A stretch of 64,000 nucleotides of DNA from Cephalotus follicularis (GCA_001972305.1 BDDD01001620.1:124001-188000), one strand, 5' to 3'. Shown: positions 46,031 through 58,608, numbered from the stretch's first letter. Translations and numbers: made by a program. The notes: a model not told the origin generated them from the letters alone.

Positions 46031-46375
46031 TCCCGTCCTCAGTTCAGCCCGGCCCCTGGAGATGTTTTGTCAGGGGTGCCCCGGCAAAACCCTTGGGCTT
46101 GCCGCCGGGGTGAGGCCCCGTCCCTTCGGCGTCGGTTGAGAGTTTGGGGGTGGGGGTTGTTCCCCCTGCTTAGCGTTGTTAGGTCTGCCTTCATGGGGGT
46201 CTTTTTGGTGCTTCCCTGGCGGGGAGGCTTCGTTAGGGATGGTCGACGGCTGTTTAGGGGTTAAAGAACCCCCGACCCCTTGCAAACTTGGAACTATAGT
46301 CTTGAATATAATTTTTGAAGGAAGAGTTGAGAAAAAAGTCTTTTATTTCCTGAGTTTGTGTACATTTAACAACTA

Positions 46376-47640
46376 TTGGTAGTATTTCCTCAGATGCTCG
46401 GAATTCCAAGCTTTGGCAATCTCCCTACCCCCCAGAGTTTCAAGTTTGAATGTTCCTGGTCGGAGTACTCTTTTGATCTTGTATGGCCCATCCCAGGCAG
46501 GGGCTAGCTTTCCTCTAGTCCCGGTGGGGTCTGAAATTGCTGAGTTGCGCAGGATCAGGTCTCCTTGCCATAGTGGTTTGGGGCTCACCCTCTTGTTGTA
46601 GTAACGGCTCACCCTTTGTTGGTAAGGTGCGACTCTGATGGCGGCCTTGTCTCTGAGCTCTCCTACCAGATTGAGGAGGCACCTGAGCCCTTCTTCGTTA
46701 TTTTGCTCTGTGAAGTGCACAACCATTAGTGACTGGACACCAATCTCCACCGGTATCATGGCCTCCGCTCCGAAGCAAAGACTGAATGGGGACTCCTCAG
46801 TGGTGGTCCGGGGAGTAGTTCTATACGCCCACAAAACACTTGGTAGCTCCTCCGTCCATCTTCCTTTGCTGTCTTCAAGGCACTTTTTCAAGCCCCAGAT
46901 GATTTCTCTGTTTATTACCTCTGCTTGGCCATTGCTCCGGGGGTAGGCCACGGAGGCGAGCCTATGCTCTATTCTCCACTCTTGACAAAAGTCGCGGAAA
47001 GCCTGGCAGTCAAACTGTTTTCCATTATCTGAAACTATTATCCTGGGGACTCCGAACCTGCAGATGATGGACTTCCACACGAAGCTTTCGGTGTTCTTCT
47101 CTGTGATAGTGGCCAGGGGTTCCGCCTCTACCCACTTGGTAAACTAATCTACTGCCACGACGAGGAACTTCCTCTGGCTTGTCGCCATCAGAAGCGGACC
47201 TACGAAATCCATCCCCCATTGTGCAAAGGGCCAGGGGGCCGTTATAGATGTTAGGGGCTGAGAAGGTCTTCTGTTTATCTTTGCATTCCTCTGGCACTTG
47301 TCGCATTTCCTCATCAAATCCACGTCGTCTTGATGCAAAGTTGGCCAATAATATCCTTGCCTTAGCAGATTGTGGGACAACGTCCTGCCCCCTGTGTGGT
47401 GGCCACATACTCCTTCATGGACCTCCCTTAGAGCATAATCAACCTCTAGGGGAACCAGGCATCTCAGCCAGGGGAACGAAAAAGACCTTTTGTAGAGAAT
47501 CCCCTCACGGAGCTGAAATCTGTTCGCTCTGTACACCAGTTTCCTCGCCTCCGTGGGGTCCTCGGGTAAACTCCCATCCCTTAGCCAGTTAACAAACTGT
47601 GTCATACTGTTTGGCTCTTGGGGTAAGTCAATGTCCATCA
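46376..47640 (-). pseudogene. Element B integrase region
   Basis: The minus-strand frame shows the zinc-binding part (HEGVCGHHTGG, CDKCQRNAKI), the catalytic core (WGMDFVGPL, SDNGKQFDC, YPRSNGQAEVINRE) and the C-terminal domain (PYKIKRVLRPGTFKLE). It joins element cDNA to the host chromosome. Very similar to the integrases of A and C. Broken. Confidence 0.92.
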
Positions 47641-47799
47641 CATCTAGTCTGAAGATGGTGGTCCTGTCCAGGTAATCTATAAGCACGGTTTGATTCTTCT
47701 CTAATTCCCCTTCAGTGGCTAGTTTCGACAGCTGGTCTGCTAGGGCGTTTTCTGCCCTGGGTATCCTCGTAACTCTGAGAACTTCGAAAGTTGGCTTCA

Positions 47800-49590
47800 A
47801 ATTCTAGAAGTGTGATAAGTACTTTGCCATTGAATCCTCTCGGGGCTCGTACTCCTCGCAGTCCAGACCAACCACTAACTGAGAATCACTGGAGGCTTCT
47901 ATCCTCTGCACCTCTAGATGCTTCGCAATTGTCAGTCCGGCTATAAGAGCTTCCCATTCAGCTTCGTTGTTTGTGGCTTTGAAGCAAAACCTCAGAGCAT
48001 ACTCCAATGTCCACCCACTTGGACTCACCAGTACCACCCCTGCACCACTGCCCGTGATGCAGGAAGAGCCATCCACGGATAACTTCCAGCTCTCCCTCTC
48101 ACTTTTGGAGGGGTCCTCCTCCATACACTCCGTGGGTGTATTATTTCCAATAAAGTCGGCCAGGACCTGTGACTTGATCATTGGTCTGGCTTCAAATTTC
48201 ACATCATACTCGCCTAGCTCGACTGACCACTTAATTAGTCTGCCCGAGGTGTCAGGCTTCGTGAGAACTTGCTTGAGTGGCTTGTCAGTCAGAACTTTAA
48301 TTGTATGGGCTTGAAAGTACGGCCTTAACTTCTGGGCTGCGATGATCAAAGCATAGGCGAACTTTTCCACCTCCGGGTACCTCCCCTCAGCATCATTTAA
48401 CGCCTTGCTCACAAAGTACACCGACCTTTGAACCTTCTCTTCCTCTCTGGCCAGCACTGCACTCACTGCGCCCGGGGCGGCCGCAATGTACAAATACAAG
48501 TCTTCTCCGTCCTTAGGCTTTGAGATCAGGGGCGGGGAATCTAGGTACTCCTTCAACTTGTCGAAGGCTGCTTGGCATTCATCTGACCAGGAAAACCCCT
48601 TGGGGTCCCTCAGCACCCTAAAGAACGGGAGGTATTTCTCTGCTGACTTTGAAACAAACCTGCTCAGGGCCGCTATCCTTTCACTCAGCTTTTGCACATC
48701 CCTGATGGTTTGGGGAGGCCTTACATCTTGGACAGTCGAGATCTTCTCTGGGTTGACCTCTATTCCTCTGTCCGAAACCATGAACCTCAGGAACTTTCCT
48801 GAGGTGACCCCAAAAGTGCACTTAGAAGGGTTGAGTTTCATTTGATAACTTCTCAGCACCTCGAACGTTTCCTCTAGGTCTTTGATGTGGGGGCTCCTGG
48901 CCGGAGTTTTGACGAGCATGGAATCAATATAGACCTCCATGTTCCTTCCAATCTGGGGCTCGAAGATCTTGTTGACCAGCCGTTGGTAGGTGACCCCTGC
49001 GTTCTTTAAACCGAAGGGCATGACCTTGTAGCAATAAATTCCCCGGTCCGTGACAAAGCTGTCTTGTTTTCATCGGGTTCATGCATAGGGATCTGGTTAT
49101 ACCCTGAGTAAGTGTCCAGAAAGCTCAACATTCTGTAGCCCGAGGTCGCATCAACCAACTGGTCTATCTTTGGAAGGGGGAAGTGATCCTTCGGACAGGC
49201 TTTGTTGAGGTTGGTGAAGTCGATGCACATCCTCCACTTGCCATTCGCCTTTTTGACTACGACTGGGTTCGCCAGCCAGTTTGAGTACTGCACCTCCCTT
49301 ATGAACCCCGCCCGCATCAGCTCACTCACCTCCTCGGCTATCGTTAGCTGACGCTCATGAGCAAAGTTTCTCTTCTTATGCCTGGTCGGACTCCTGGCCG
49401 GATCCACGCTTAGTCTGTGAACCATGACGTTTGGGCTGATGCCAGGAACTTCCTCCGCCGTCCAGGCGAACACATCTCTGTTATCCCATAGGAATGTTAT
49501 TAATTCCCCCTTCTCCGCCTCTCCGAGCTGTGAGCCGACTTGGAAGACTCTCTCGGAGTTGCCCGCTTCCAAGGGCACCTGGACCACGTC
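47800..49590 (-). pseudogene. Element B reverse transcriptase and RNase H region
   Basis: Reverse transcriptase motifs occur in order: ANPVVVKKANGKWRMCIDFT, LNKACPKDHFPLPKIDQL, SGYNQIPM, MPFGLKNAGVTYQRLVN, then the palm and thumb part (KLNPSKCTFGV). RNase H follows with DGSSCITGSGAGVVL, NNEAEWEALIAGL and SSDSQLVVG. RT before RNase H and integrase is the Gypsy order. Broken. Confidence 0.92.
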
Positions 49591-49599
49591 TTCAGCAGG

Positions 49600-50094
49600 C
49601 TGTGGCCGCTAGGGTTCCATGTCCCCGCGGAGCTCCACGCTCGCTACCACAAATACCTTGTCCTTCCCTCGGTATGCGACGGACTTCTTGTAGCACTGCC
49701 GGGCCGCCTGCTGGTCTCCTCTGGCTTCTCCCACACCAAACCTCGTGGGGAACTTCATGAGCAAGTGCCTTATGGACACTATCGCTTCCATCAGGTTCAG
49801 CCCTGGTCGCCCGATTAGTGCGTTGTATGGGCTTGGCGTATCAACCACCAGGAAAGTCATCTGCACCTGGGTTTGGTGTGGAGCTGTGCCTGCAACAACC
49901 GAAAGGTCGACGGATCCTAGAGGATGGACTATCTCCCCTGCGAAGCCGACCAGGGGGGGCTTCACGGGCTTCAACTGTTCGACCGGTATCCTGAGTTGAT
50001 CAAAAGCATGTTTGTACAGAATATCGGCTGAGCTACCGCTGTCAATCAAAATCCTTTTCATGGTGAAAAGTTCCACTATGAGAGTCACCACCAC
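49600..50094 (-). pseudogene. Element B protease region
   Basis: The peptide reads MKRILIDSGSSADILYKHAF, the aspartic protease signature of Gypsy elements, then VDLSVVAGTAPHQTQVQMTF and YNALIGRPGLNLM, the two other protease landmarks. It would process the Gag-Pol chain. Confidence 0.88.
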
Positions 50095-50399
50095 TGGATC
50101 GTCATGAGGGAGACGTACTCCCTCATAGTCCGCCTCGGAGAAGGATATGACCTCCTCAACTCCGCTAGTCCTCAGCCTCTTGCTGTGATGGACCTGCTAT
50201 ACCGCCAGGGACTGCATCCAGTAGGCTTTCCTGCCATTCTTGTGGTCGCCGCTGAAAGCGACCCCCCTAGAGATGGTATGGATAACACCCCTGGGTTTTT
50301 ACTACAGCTCTTCCTCCTGCCGGGGAGCCTCCTCTCTCCTTTGCTCCCTCCTTCCAGGGGGAGCGTCTCTATCTACATACTTGCGTAAATGCCCTCTTC

Positions 50400-52024
50400 G
50401 GATCAGATCCTCAATCTGATTCTTCAGTTGCCTGCATTCCTAAGTATCGTGTCCATGGTCACGATGGTACCGACAGTATTTCTCCATGTCCCTTCTCTCT
50501 GCTGGGGACCTCAACTTCTCGGGCCACTGGATGGGGACCTTATCCTGCTCCACGACTAGTATCCTAGCACGGGTGTCTAGGAGGGGGGTGAAGTGGTTGT
50601 AGGACGGGATCGGTGCCCCTCCCTGAGTTGGGCCCTCCCTCCTAGAGAGCTTGTGCCTGAGGTCGTCCTTGGTCAGGTCCGTTCTCTCCCTTCTTTTCTC
50701 TTTCTTTCCAGGAGCATTTCGTGAATGGTCTTCTCTCTCCTCCTGATGGCCCGACCAGGGGTTTTTTTTTTTCTGGCCTCCATCTCTTCTTCTGCGTTGA
50801 CGTATCTCTCTACCCTCCTCAGCAGGTCTGCCATGTCCAAGGCGGGTCTCTTCAGAAGGGAGAAGGTGAAATAGGAGTTGTTCCTCAGGCCGTTGCTTAA
50901 TGCCGTCATGGTGAAAGATGGCTCCAGGTCCTTCACCGTGAGAGACTCCTTGTTGAACTTGGTTAGGTAGTCCCTTAATGACTCGTCCCTTCCTTGCACC
51001 ACGTTGATCAGATGGGTGGCTTTCCTCCTCTGCGTGGTGCTGTTAAGGAATTTGGTGACGAACAGCTCTGTGAGTTGATCAAACTCCTCTACTGACTTCT
51101 GGGCCAGGGTGGAGAACCAAGACTGGGCGGCTCCAGTTAGTGTGGACGGGAACCCTCGACAGAGCATGGCGTCTGAAGCCTGGTGCACCAACATAGTTTG
51201 GATGTAATTGCGGACATGCTGGAGGAGGTCCGTGGACCCGTCATATTTGTCAAGGCTGGGGAGCCGGAACCCACTGGGGATGCACTCCGCCATGATCTCT
51301 GTCGTGAACGGATGGGCGCTGAGGTTGTACACCTCCGCCAGGTATCCCTTCGGCTTCTCGGCTTATTGGAGCCTTTTCTCCACCTCCGCAAGCCTTCTGT
51401 TCATTGATTGCTCCATGTCTTCGCTTTTCCTAACCCTGCTAGAAACACGCGACCCCCAGCCACAGCGGCTGTGTGGTCGTGTCTGGTCCCCTGCTCCGCT
51501 CCTACTCTGCGCGAAGCGTTGGTGCGCGCTGGCGCCTGCTCTGCGCCTTTGGCCTCCCCTTGGGGGTCTACCTCCATTGGTTGGCGCTTAGGATGCACTC
51601 TCCTGGGATCGTTAGGTTGATCCCGGGCGGTCGAGGAATCTGCCCGTTGAGATGCGTTGATCTCAGGTCTCCTCCCCAGGGGAACATGGTCCCCTGACCG
51701 CCTAAGGGGAAGTTCGTCTCCCCTCAGCGGGTTTCGCCTGGCACCTTGTGGGTGCCGTGTCTCCACCTCTGGTCTGCTGGGACCAGAAACTCCTCGGACC
51801 ACTTGCTGGACAGGCCCGGCTGGCTGCTATTGGTTGGCCAAAGTAGCGACCAACAAATCGGTAATACGCTCCACCCCTTGGAGCAGACGATTGAGGTGCT
51901 CCCCAGTAACCGGAACCTGCTCGACGTCCATGGAAACTTGACTGATTTGGGCTGGGTCGTTCCCGGCCGTACGTTGGCTTCCACCTGCTGTGGAGTAATT
52001 GTTAGCGTTCTTCCTCGGAGGCAT
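50400..52024 (-). pseudogene. Element B gag region
   Basis: Starts MPPRKNANNY at 52024, next to the 5' LTR. Contains RPEVETRHPQGARR, the gag core (LPSLDKYDGSTD, MLCRGFPSTLTGAAQSW, LTKFNKESLTVKDLEPSFTM) and ends near the Cys/His knuckle-like part. Broken. Confidence 0.9.
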
Positions 52025-52049
52025 GATTCTAGATGACTTTTCGCTGTGT

Positions 52050-52068
52050 TTCCCACAGACGGCGCCAA
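52050..52068 (-). other. Element B primer binding site
   Basis: The minus strand reads TTGGCGCCGTCTGTGGGAA beside the 5' LTR, identical to element A. Confidence 0.9.
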
Positions 52069-52069
52069 C

Positions 52070-52716
52070 TGTTAATGCAGAAATCCTTCCGTCAACAGTA
52101 CCCCACGTGTAAGGGATGAATTTGTTTAGAGGAGATGCGAGAATCTGTCCAAGAAAGGGTGTTTAGTGATAGCTGATGATCCCTGCACAAGCAAGAGAGA
52201 AAGGTAGAAGGTCCAGGAGGTGGTACTCCCGGGGACACTCCGACGCTCAAGTTAGCAGTTGTACAGAGAGTAATCAGGTTCTTTATGTGCTAGAAAAATG
52301 GCTGACCCTTGTATTGACTGTTGAACTGGTATTTATAGGAATGTCTGTGATTGATGAGCGTCCCATCGGGAGTTGGCTGCCCATAGGGAGAAGACGTCAG
52401 TGGCCCTGACATTTCCCTTGGTCTCCTCCCCATTTGGTGTCCATAGCCGCAAGCCCATTAATGGGTTGGAGGGCTGTGGCGGCTTGTCAGTCTCTTTCCT
52501 CACACTGATGTGATGGGGTGTCAGCCTATCTGTATTGCTGCACGGGCGTGCAAGACTGGCTTCCTGGCCTGTGTGGCGTGTCAGACTGTCTGAGAGACCT
52601 TTTCCTTGATTGATGACAAGACATATACCCCATGCTCTCATTCCCTGGGAGGACAGCTGTTGTCCTCCTCTCCTGACACGTGTCATTAGGCTTATAAGGG
52701 ATTTTTCCCCGTATCA
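52070..52716 (-). repeat. Element B 5' LTR
   Basis: 647 bp, starts TGTTAATGCAG and ends CCCCGTATCA. GTAAC follows. Leader box at 52210-52255. Confidence 0.95.
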
Positions 52717-52721
52717 GTAAC

Positions 52722-53430
52722 AATTCGATTTTAACAAGATTTAGAGGATTTAAAAGAAAATGCATGTATGCTTCATTAGAAGGTGCAAATATATATATAT
52801 ATATATATATATGAAAAATAAACACATCATTATATATACTTAAAAGGAATATAAAATATTTTTCATTCTACATCCTCTTTTCTTTATATTCTTTTCTCTC
52901 AATTAATCTTCGTTGAACATTGCTTTTTTATTTTAATTTTTATAATAGATTCGCTTTGAATTTTTAAATCCCTCATAATAACGATTGGATATAAAAAAAA
53001 AGGGGGTTGAAATTCAAAAATGCAATTAACTTTAAACAATGATCTACAAAAATAAGAAATCAAATATAACGATTAGATATCTAAAAAAAAAAGTAAATCT
53101 CACACTGAATTATAAAAAAAAAAAGACATTGGGGAGTGTCCTTTAAAAGTGACAGAAGTAACCCCATAAATATATATGTTAATTCTTTAATTAATACACT
53201 GGACAATGTAGATAAATGTCAGAATTGAAAAATTGGCTACTGTTTTCATTACATCAAAATGTATGCATAACGTTTAAAAAGAAAAAAACTTCAGTCTAAA
53301 GTGTAGGAGCTAAATATGACAGAAAGTAATACACAATCATTAAGCCTAAAGGTAAGACAACTAAATAGGAAAGTGTATTAAACATGAACTGATATTAATA
53401 AATCATTAAACTTTAAAAGAATATTATAAC
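52722..53430. other. AT-rich spacer between elements B and C
   Basis: About 700 bp, no gene. A (AT)n run lies at about 52788-52812. This is the only host sequence left between two related elements. Confidence 0.7.
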
Positions 53431-54075
53431 TGTTGATGCAGAAATCCTTCCGTCAACAGTACCGTACGTGTAAGAGCTTGATTTGTTTAGAGGAGACGCA
53501 GGAATCTGTCCGAGAAAGGGTGTTTAGTGATGGTTGGTGATCCCTACACAAGCAAGAGGGAAAGGTAGAAGGTCCAGGAGGTGGTACTCCCGGGGACACT
53601 CCGACGCTCAAGTTAGTAGATGTACAGAGAGTAATCAGGTTCTTTATGTGCTAGAAAATGGCTGACCTTTGTATTGACTGTTGAACTGGTATTTATAGGA
53701 ATGTCTGTGATTGATGAGCGTCCAATCGAGAGTTGGCTGCCCCTAGGGAGAGGGCGTCAGTGGCCCTCACATTTCCCTTGGTCTCCTCCCCATTTGGTGT
53801 CCATAGCCGCAAGCCCATTAATGGATTGGAGGGTTGTGGCGGCTTGTCAGTTTCTTTCCTCACACTGATGTGACGGGGTGTCAGCCTATCTGTGTGGCTG
53901 CGCGGACGTGCAAGCCTAGCCTCCTGGCCTGTGTGGCGTGTCAGACTGTTTGGGAGACCTTTTCCTTGATTGGTGACAAGACATACTCTCCATGCGCTCA
54001 TTCCCTGGGAGGACAGCTGTTGTCCTCCTCTCCTGACACGCGTCATCAGGCTTATAAGGGATTTTTCCCATATCA
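53431..54075 (-). repeat. Element C 3' LTR
   Basis: 645 bp, TGTTGATGCAG ... CCATATCA, close to both LTRs of B. Leader box at 53571-53616. Confidence 0.93.
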
Positions 54076-54189
54076 TACACCCCTCATGGTCCTGCTTCTC
54101 TGGCCGTGGCAGAGGATGGGGAGCAGAGTTGAAGAAACGGGACCGGGATTGTTCCCCGGGGGAAGATCTCCCGTTGGGCGGCTAGCGGA

Positions 54190-54600
54190 ACTTGCCTGGG
54201 CTGACCAGGTGAAGGGAAGAGACCGGGCTGGGGACCCCTCCTGGGCTGGAGTGCGGAGCCTGCCTGGGCTGACCAGGTGAAGGGATGAGACCGGGCTGGG
54301 GACCCCTCCTGGGCTGGCGTGCAGAGCTTGCCTGGGATGACCAGGTGAAGGGAAGAGACCGGGCTGGGGACCCCTCATGGGCTGGCGTGCGGAGCCTGCC
54401 TGGGCTGACCAGGTGAAGGGATAAGACCGGGCTGGGGACCCCTACTGGGTTGGCGTACGGAACCTGCCTGGGCTGACCAGGTGAAGGGAAGAGACCGGGC
54501 TGGGGACCCCTACTGGGATGGCGTGTGGAACCTGACTGGGCTGACCAGGTGAAGGGATGAGATCGGGCTGGGGACCCCTCCTGGGCTGGGGCGTGGGACC
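54190..54600 (+). repeat. 68-bp tandem array, element C
   Basis: Six copies starting at 54195, 54263, 54331, 54399, 54467 and 54535, an exact 68-bp period, with the same unit as in element B. Confidence 0.92.
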
Positions 54601-54890
54601 TTGCTAGGTTCCTGTGTTGGGTGAACTAGGTCCAAGTCTAGCAAACCAACGCAACCGTCAACGAGGTAGGGTGCGACAGGTGTCGCCTCGAGCCACCCCT
54701 ATTCACTTAATGCTCATTATTACGCCGTAAATTTTGGATTTTTTAAACGTCCCTTCAAGACCTTAAATGCTTGATGTCTCGATTCCTGCGCATGTCCCTT
54801 CGTTAACCACCCCTGAACTGACAGGGGGATCTCCACCCTTGATGGCCCCTGGGATCCACGGTCCAGATTCACCCTGGGGGCCTTTAAATA

Positions 54891-54900
54891 CCCCCTCTTT
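54891..54900 (+). promoter_or_regulatory. TATA-like box of the element C aORF unit
   Basis: CCTTTAAATA, 166 bp before the aORF start codon at 55057. The surrounding GGGGGCCTTTAAATACCCC is shared with element B. Confidence 0.55.
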
Positions 54901-55056
54901 CTCCAAGGGTTCTCTTTACGCATCCTCAAACCCTAAGACCTACAGAGAGAGAAAAAAAAGCTTTTGACCTTTGAACCTTCAACCTTCATCTTCCCTCCAG
55001 CGCAAGAACTAAGGTGATCCCGTCTCCGTTCATCCCTTCTCCTGTCTAAACTATCC

Positions 55057-57942
55057 ATGACCACCTCATCCTCCTCGTCCTCTCTCTCTGGCAACCCTAT
55101 GGAGAGAACGAAGCAAACAAAAAGACTCCTAAGGGGCCCTGATGCGGTCCCAAGTGCGTCCACTGGAGTAACAGTGGCTGTCCGCCCCCTAGATATGGAG
55201 GTGGAGGTGGGGGCCTCCGCCACTGGGAACCCCAATGTTGAAGCCACTGGGGCCGGAGTCCAGGTCTTCACGGCTGACTTTGAAGAGTCCACCATGCGTC
55301 CATACAAACTGGCGCAGCTGGCTAAGGAGTATGCCATCCCTGGCGGGCTAGACTTGGAGATCCCAGCTGACCCCCGGTCCGTTACCGTGAGCCAGCCGGA
55401 GCACTTCGTGGTGTTCCAAGACGCCTCGGAGCACGGACTGAGGCACCCCCTGCCTCCGTTCGCTATCACCGTCCTCAGGCATTACCAGATCCACCCCTCC
55501 ATGCTGCAAGCTCAGTCCTAGGGGTTTATCGTGGGGTTCCTCATGCGGTGCCTTGAAGCGGGGGCGGTGCCCACCATTGGATTGTTCAAGGAGTTCCATA
55601 CCGTGGCTCCTACTCCGAAGAAGCGCGGCTTCCACTTCAAGTCGCGTGTGAGCTGCCCTAAACTGCTGGCAGAGAATACCAAGTCAGTAAGTACTTCCTG
55701 GTCAAGAACCTCCCTGGCTTCACGCCCTGCCCTTGGGCTGACTCGCTGGACACCGGGCGCCTGAACCAGAGGTCTTTCCTGACCAGGGAGGAGGCAACGG
55801 ACTTGAGGAGGCTCTCCGCCCTTGAGCTGGAGGACGTGCTAAAGGTCGTGTCCGAGGACCGTCTGCGGAGGCACGGGCTGAGCATGTCTATGGGCCGCAG
55901 GGTTAGGCTGGAGCTGGAGGCCGAGGAGGGGCCCATGGGGGTGCAGAGAGAGAGAGAGCAGGACAGCCATGGTGGAGCTGCTTCCTCGGCGGCCCCGCAA
56001 GGAGAGAGCCGTACTATGCTTTATCTAGGGCTAGTTTGTTTTTATGTATGTTCTAGAACCTTTTTCTTTCAAAGTCCCTAACTGTTTCTTTCTTTGTCCG
56101 TGCAGATATGGCACGCCAGGACTCCGCGATGGACCTGATCAGGGTCGGGCATGAACAAGCCCGCTCTGCAGACCCTGATAAGCAGAGGAGGGATGCTGAG
56201 CGAAAGCGAAAGGCCATGGAAAAGTCATAGAGGGCGGCCGAAAGGAGGGCAGCCAGGCAGGCCGAGGCCAGGGCTAGGCTGAAACAACTGCCCCAGACTA
56301 TCTCAGGAGAGGCCAGGGCGGCCAGTGATGCTAAGAAGAGGGAGGCCCGGGAGGCAAGGGCGGCGGTGGCCAGGAAGGCCAGAGCCGCGGTTGCCATTGC
56401 TGCGAAGGAGAGGGACCCTGAGGAGGTGTGTGCCGCCGAGGCGGTGCGGAACCCTGAGGCGAGAGCTGCTGAATGGGCCGCAGCTGTCCGAGAAGTCCCG
56501 GATGCCTCCGCCAGGGAGCCCATGTCTGACGGGGAGCTGGGCCGTCCCACGAAGAGGCCACGAACAGATAAAGGGAAGGCCCCCGAGGGTGTGGCCGTCG
56601 AACGGCGCCTGTGCGATCCCGACCATCCCTATCCCGCCGCGGAGCTCGCGCAGGTGAGGTATATTCTGGGAGAGCTTGGGCGTACTAGGGTGTGCCTGAG
56701 GACGCCGGGGGTCGCTACGGAGCTGGGCCGGGCAGGCATGTTCCCTTACCAGGCGGGGCTGAGGGAGGAGTGGACGGTTGGGCAGCTTTGGACCAACCTA
56801 TTCCAGTGCTGCCAACGGGTAAACCCATCTGTCTCGACCTTCTTCTTTGAACTTAATTTTTTTGCTAAGCTCGTACTGATGTGTTTACTTTTCCACAGGC
56901 TATGGTGAACGCCCATATCTTGATGGAGAAAAAAGACCAAGAGTCCAGCCTAAACGAGCATCTGGGGGCCGAGAACGCCGAGCTGGGCAGATCTTTGGCC
57001 GCGGCCCGCGCCCAGCTGGAGGAAGTACTGAGGGCCCAAGAGAAGCTGGCGACTGAGAAGGAGGAAGCCGTGCAGGAGGCCCGGAGGGAAAGGGGGCTCA
57101 AGATTTCCTTAGCAGAGCGGGCGGATGGGCTCGACGGCAAGGTGGAGGCTCTGAGTAGTCAGCTGGCCAAGTGTCAAGAGCTTGGAGACGCCAGGGTCAG
57201 GGCCGCTGCAGAGAAGGCTGTCCTGGACTTCAAGGCCTCGGCGGAGTACCGGGACGCAATGGACCAGGCCGTGGAGCTCTACAAGGCCTCTGAGGACTTC
57301 AACCGTGAGGTCCTGAAGAAATCCTCAGCCAACTTTCGCCGGGGGTACTACACCTGCCGGAATATGGTAGAGTGCTTTCCGGACCTCCCGCTGGGGTCCT
57401 TCGTCTGTGGCCCTTCCGTAGCTGAGTACGACTTCATTCCGAAGGGCGTCGAAGAGGCCGAGGATGAGGCCTTCAGAGCCTTTGACGAGGAGCAGAGTCA
57501 AGCTCAGGGTCCCCACTGGTCGCCCAACGGTCACGACATTGTCCCCTTCGATGCATCCGCCGAGGCAGCCTTTGATGCTGAGCCCCTCTCGCGGATCATT
57601 GCTGAGGAGTCCGCCCCGGCACGGTCAGCCGAGGATGATGCAGCTCCCCCTCCCGGTCTCAGCCTTGAAGACTGTAGGAAGTCTAGAGGGGGGGTGAATA
57701 GACTTATAAAAAATAATCTAGCAATTATACAACAAATAAAATTAATTACTCAAATTCACAATGCGAAAAGTAAAGAGTAGGGTTTAGAAAGTGCAAACGG
57801 ATTTATAGTGGTTCGGCAAACCGCCTACGTCCACTCCCCAAGGCCTCCCCTTGAGTATTCACTATGTATGCCCCAATCCGGGCTTGGAACTCCAATCCCC
57901 CCCGCCGATAGTGGACATACCCTCGGGGGACGAGGCCTAGAG
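55057..57942 (+). pseudogene. Element C opposite-strand gene unit (aORF)
   Basis: Same plan as in element B: start MTTSSSSSSLSGNPM, a gypsy-type transposon-like domain (LAKEYAIPGGLDLEIPADP, FVVFQDASEHGL, VLRHYQIHPSMLQ), an Ala/Glu-rich helical middle, a basic KRPRTDKGKAP patch, an intron-like 56819-56897, a coiled coil (EEVLRAQEKLATEKEEA), NFRRGYYTCRNMVECFP and an acidic tail. An AATAAA lies at 58019-58024. A 250-bp repeat sits in the tail. Broken by a few changes. Confidence 0.75.
57653..57899. mobile_element. Short dispersed repeat inserted in element C aORF
   Basis: About 247 bp not present in element B at the matching place. It contains GTCTAGAGGGGGGGTGAATA and GTGGTTCGGCAAACCGCCTA, wording seen in common dicot dispersed repeats. 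Family not settled; ends and target repeat are unclear because of the C-rich site. Confidence 0.6.
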
Positions 57943-58408
57943 TAGCTCTTTTCTTTTTTGTTTTTAGTTTCACCTTGTAACTTTCTCTTTTTCTCAGCAT
58001 TGTAGTCTTTGAGTTATTAATAAAATGGTGTGTTTTTATTTCAAACTTGTCCATGTTGTTTATTTTCCTTTAACAATTCACAAAGCACTTAGGAAGCATC
58101 GCGCTCCCTGGCCCCGGGCTCTGCCAGCCTTGCGCGTTGCGCTTGCGCTCCTCCCGGGCCTGCACTGTCCCCTTAGGGCAGTTGAACGCAAACAACATCA
58201 CAATCCTATAACTTGACATGCTCGATCACTTATGTTTTGCCGTCCTCTTAGGATGATGAAGTGTAAATAGTATAACAGTCTCTAAACTTTGATCGACCAA
58301 GCTTGGTAGTCCCCTTGGGACACCTCGTTTTAAAGGTGCTTAGGCAAAAAAGACTTGTCCTGTGCAGGCTCTGTTGCGTTTGTGGACTAAGCTTCTGCTC
58401 TGCCCGGA

Positions 58409-58608
58409 CAAGTTCCTATGGGTTTGCAACGCAGGTTATCGTCTGGCTCAGCAAGTCACGAGCCAGGTTGTCTGAGCTCGCAGTCCGAGCAGGGACACTT
58501 GTATTAAAGCGATCAGTACAACGAACTTGATCGTTGCGAGTTCCCATGGATTCGACTCTCAAGACACGACTTCAGGTCCGGTCGCGCAAGTTCCTGTGGG
58601 ATTGCCGA
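58409..58608. repeat. Element C: three spaced palindromic motifs
   Basis: AAGTTCCCATGGGTTTGCC-like motifs start near 58409, 58537 and 58587 (spacing 128 and 50), the same as in element B. Confidence 0.75.

Larger units (their letters stand above)
38176..52716 (-). mobile_element. Element B: Tat-type Gypsy retrotransposon with aORF, interrupted by a solo LTR
   Basis: A 14.5 kb fossil on the minus strand (about 12 kb without the insertion), flanked by GTAAC at 38171-38175 and 52717-52721. Both LTRs are 647 bp and differ at about 25 positions by eye (about 4%), so it is older than element A. Parts from its 5' end: LTR, primer site, gag, protease, reverse transcriptase, RNase H, integrase, 3' untranslated part with the opposite-strand gene unit and tandem repeats, PPT, LTR. 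A 2.58 kb solo LTR (E) sits between integrase and the aORF. It is broken, with roughly ten disabling changes besides E. Confidence 0.93.
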
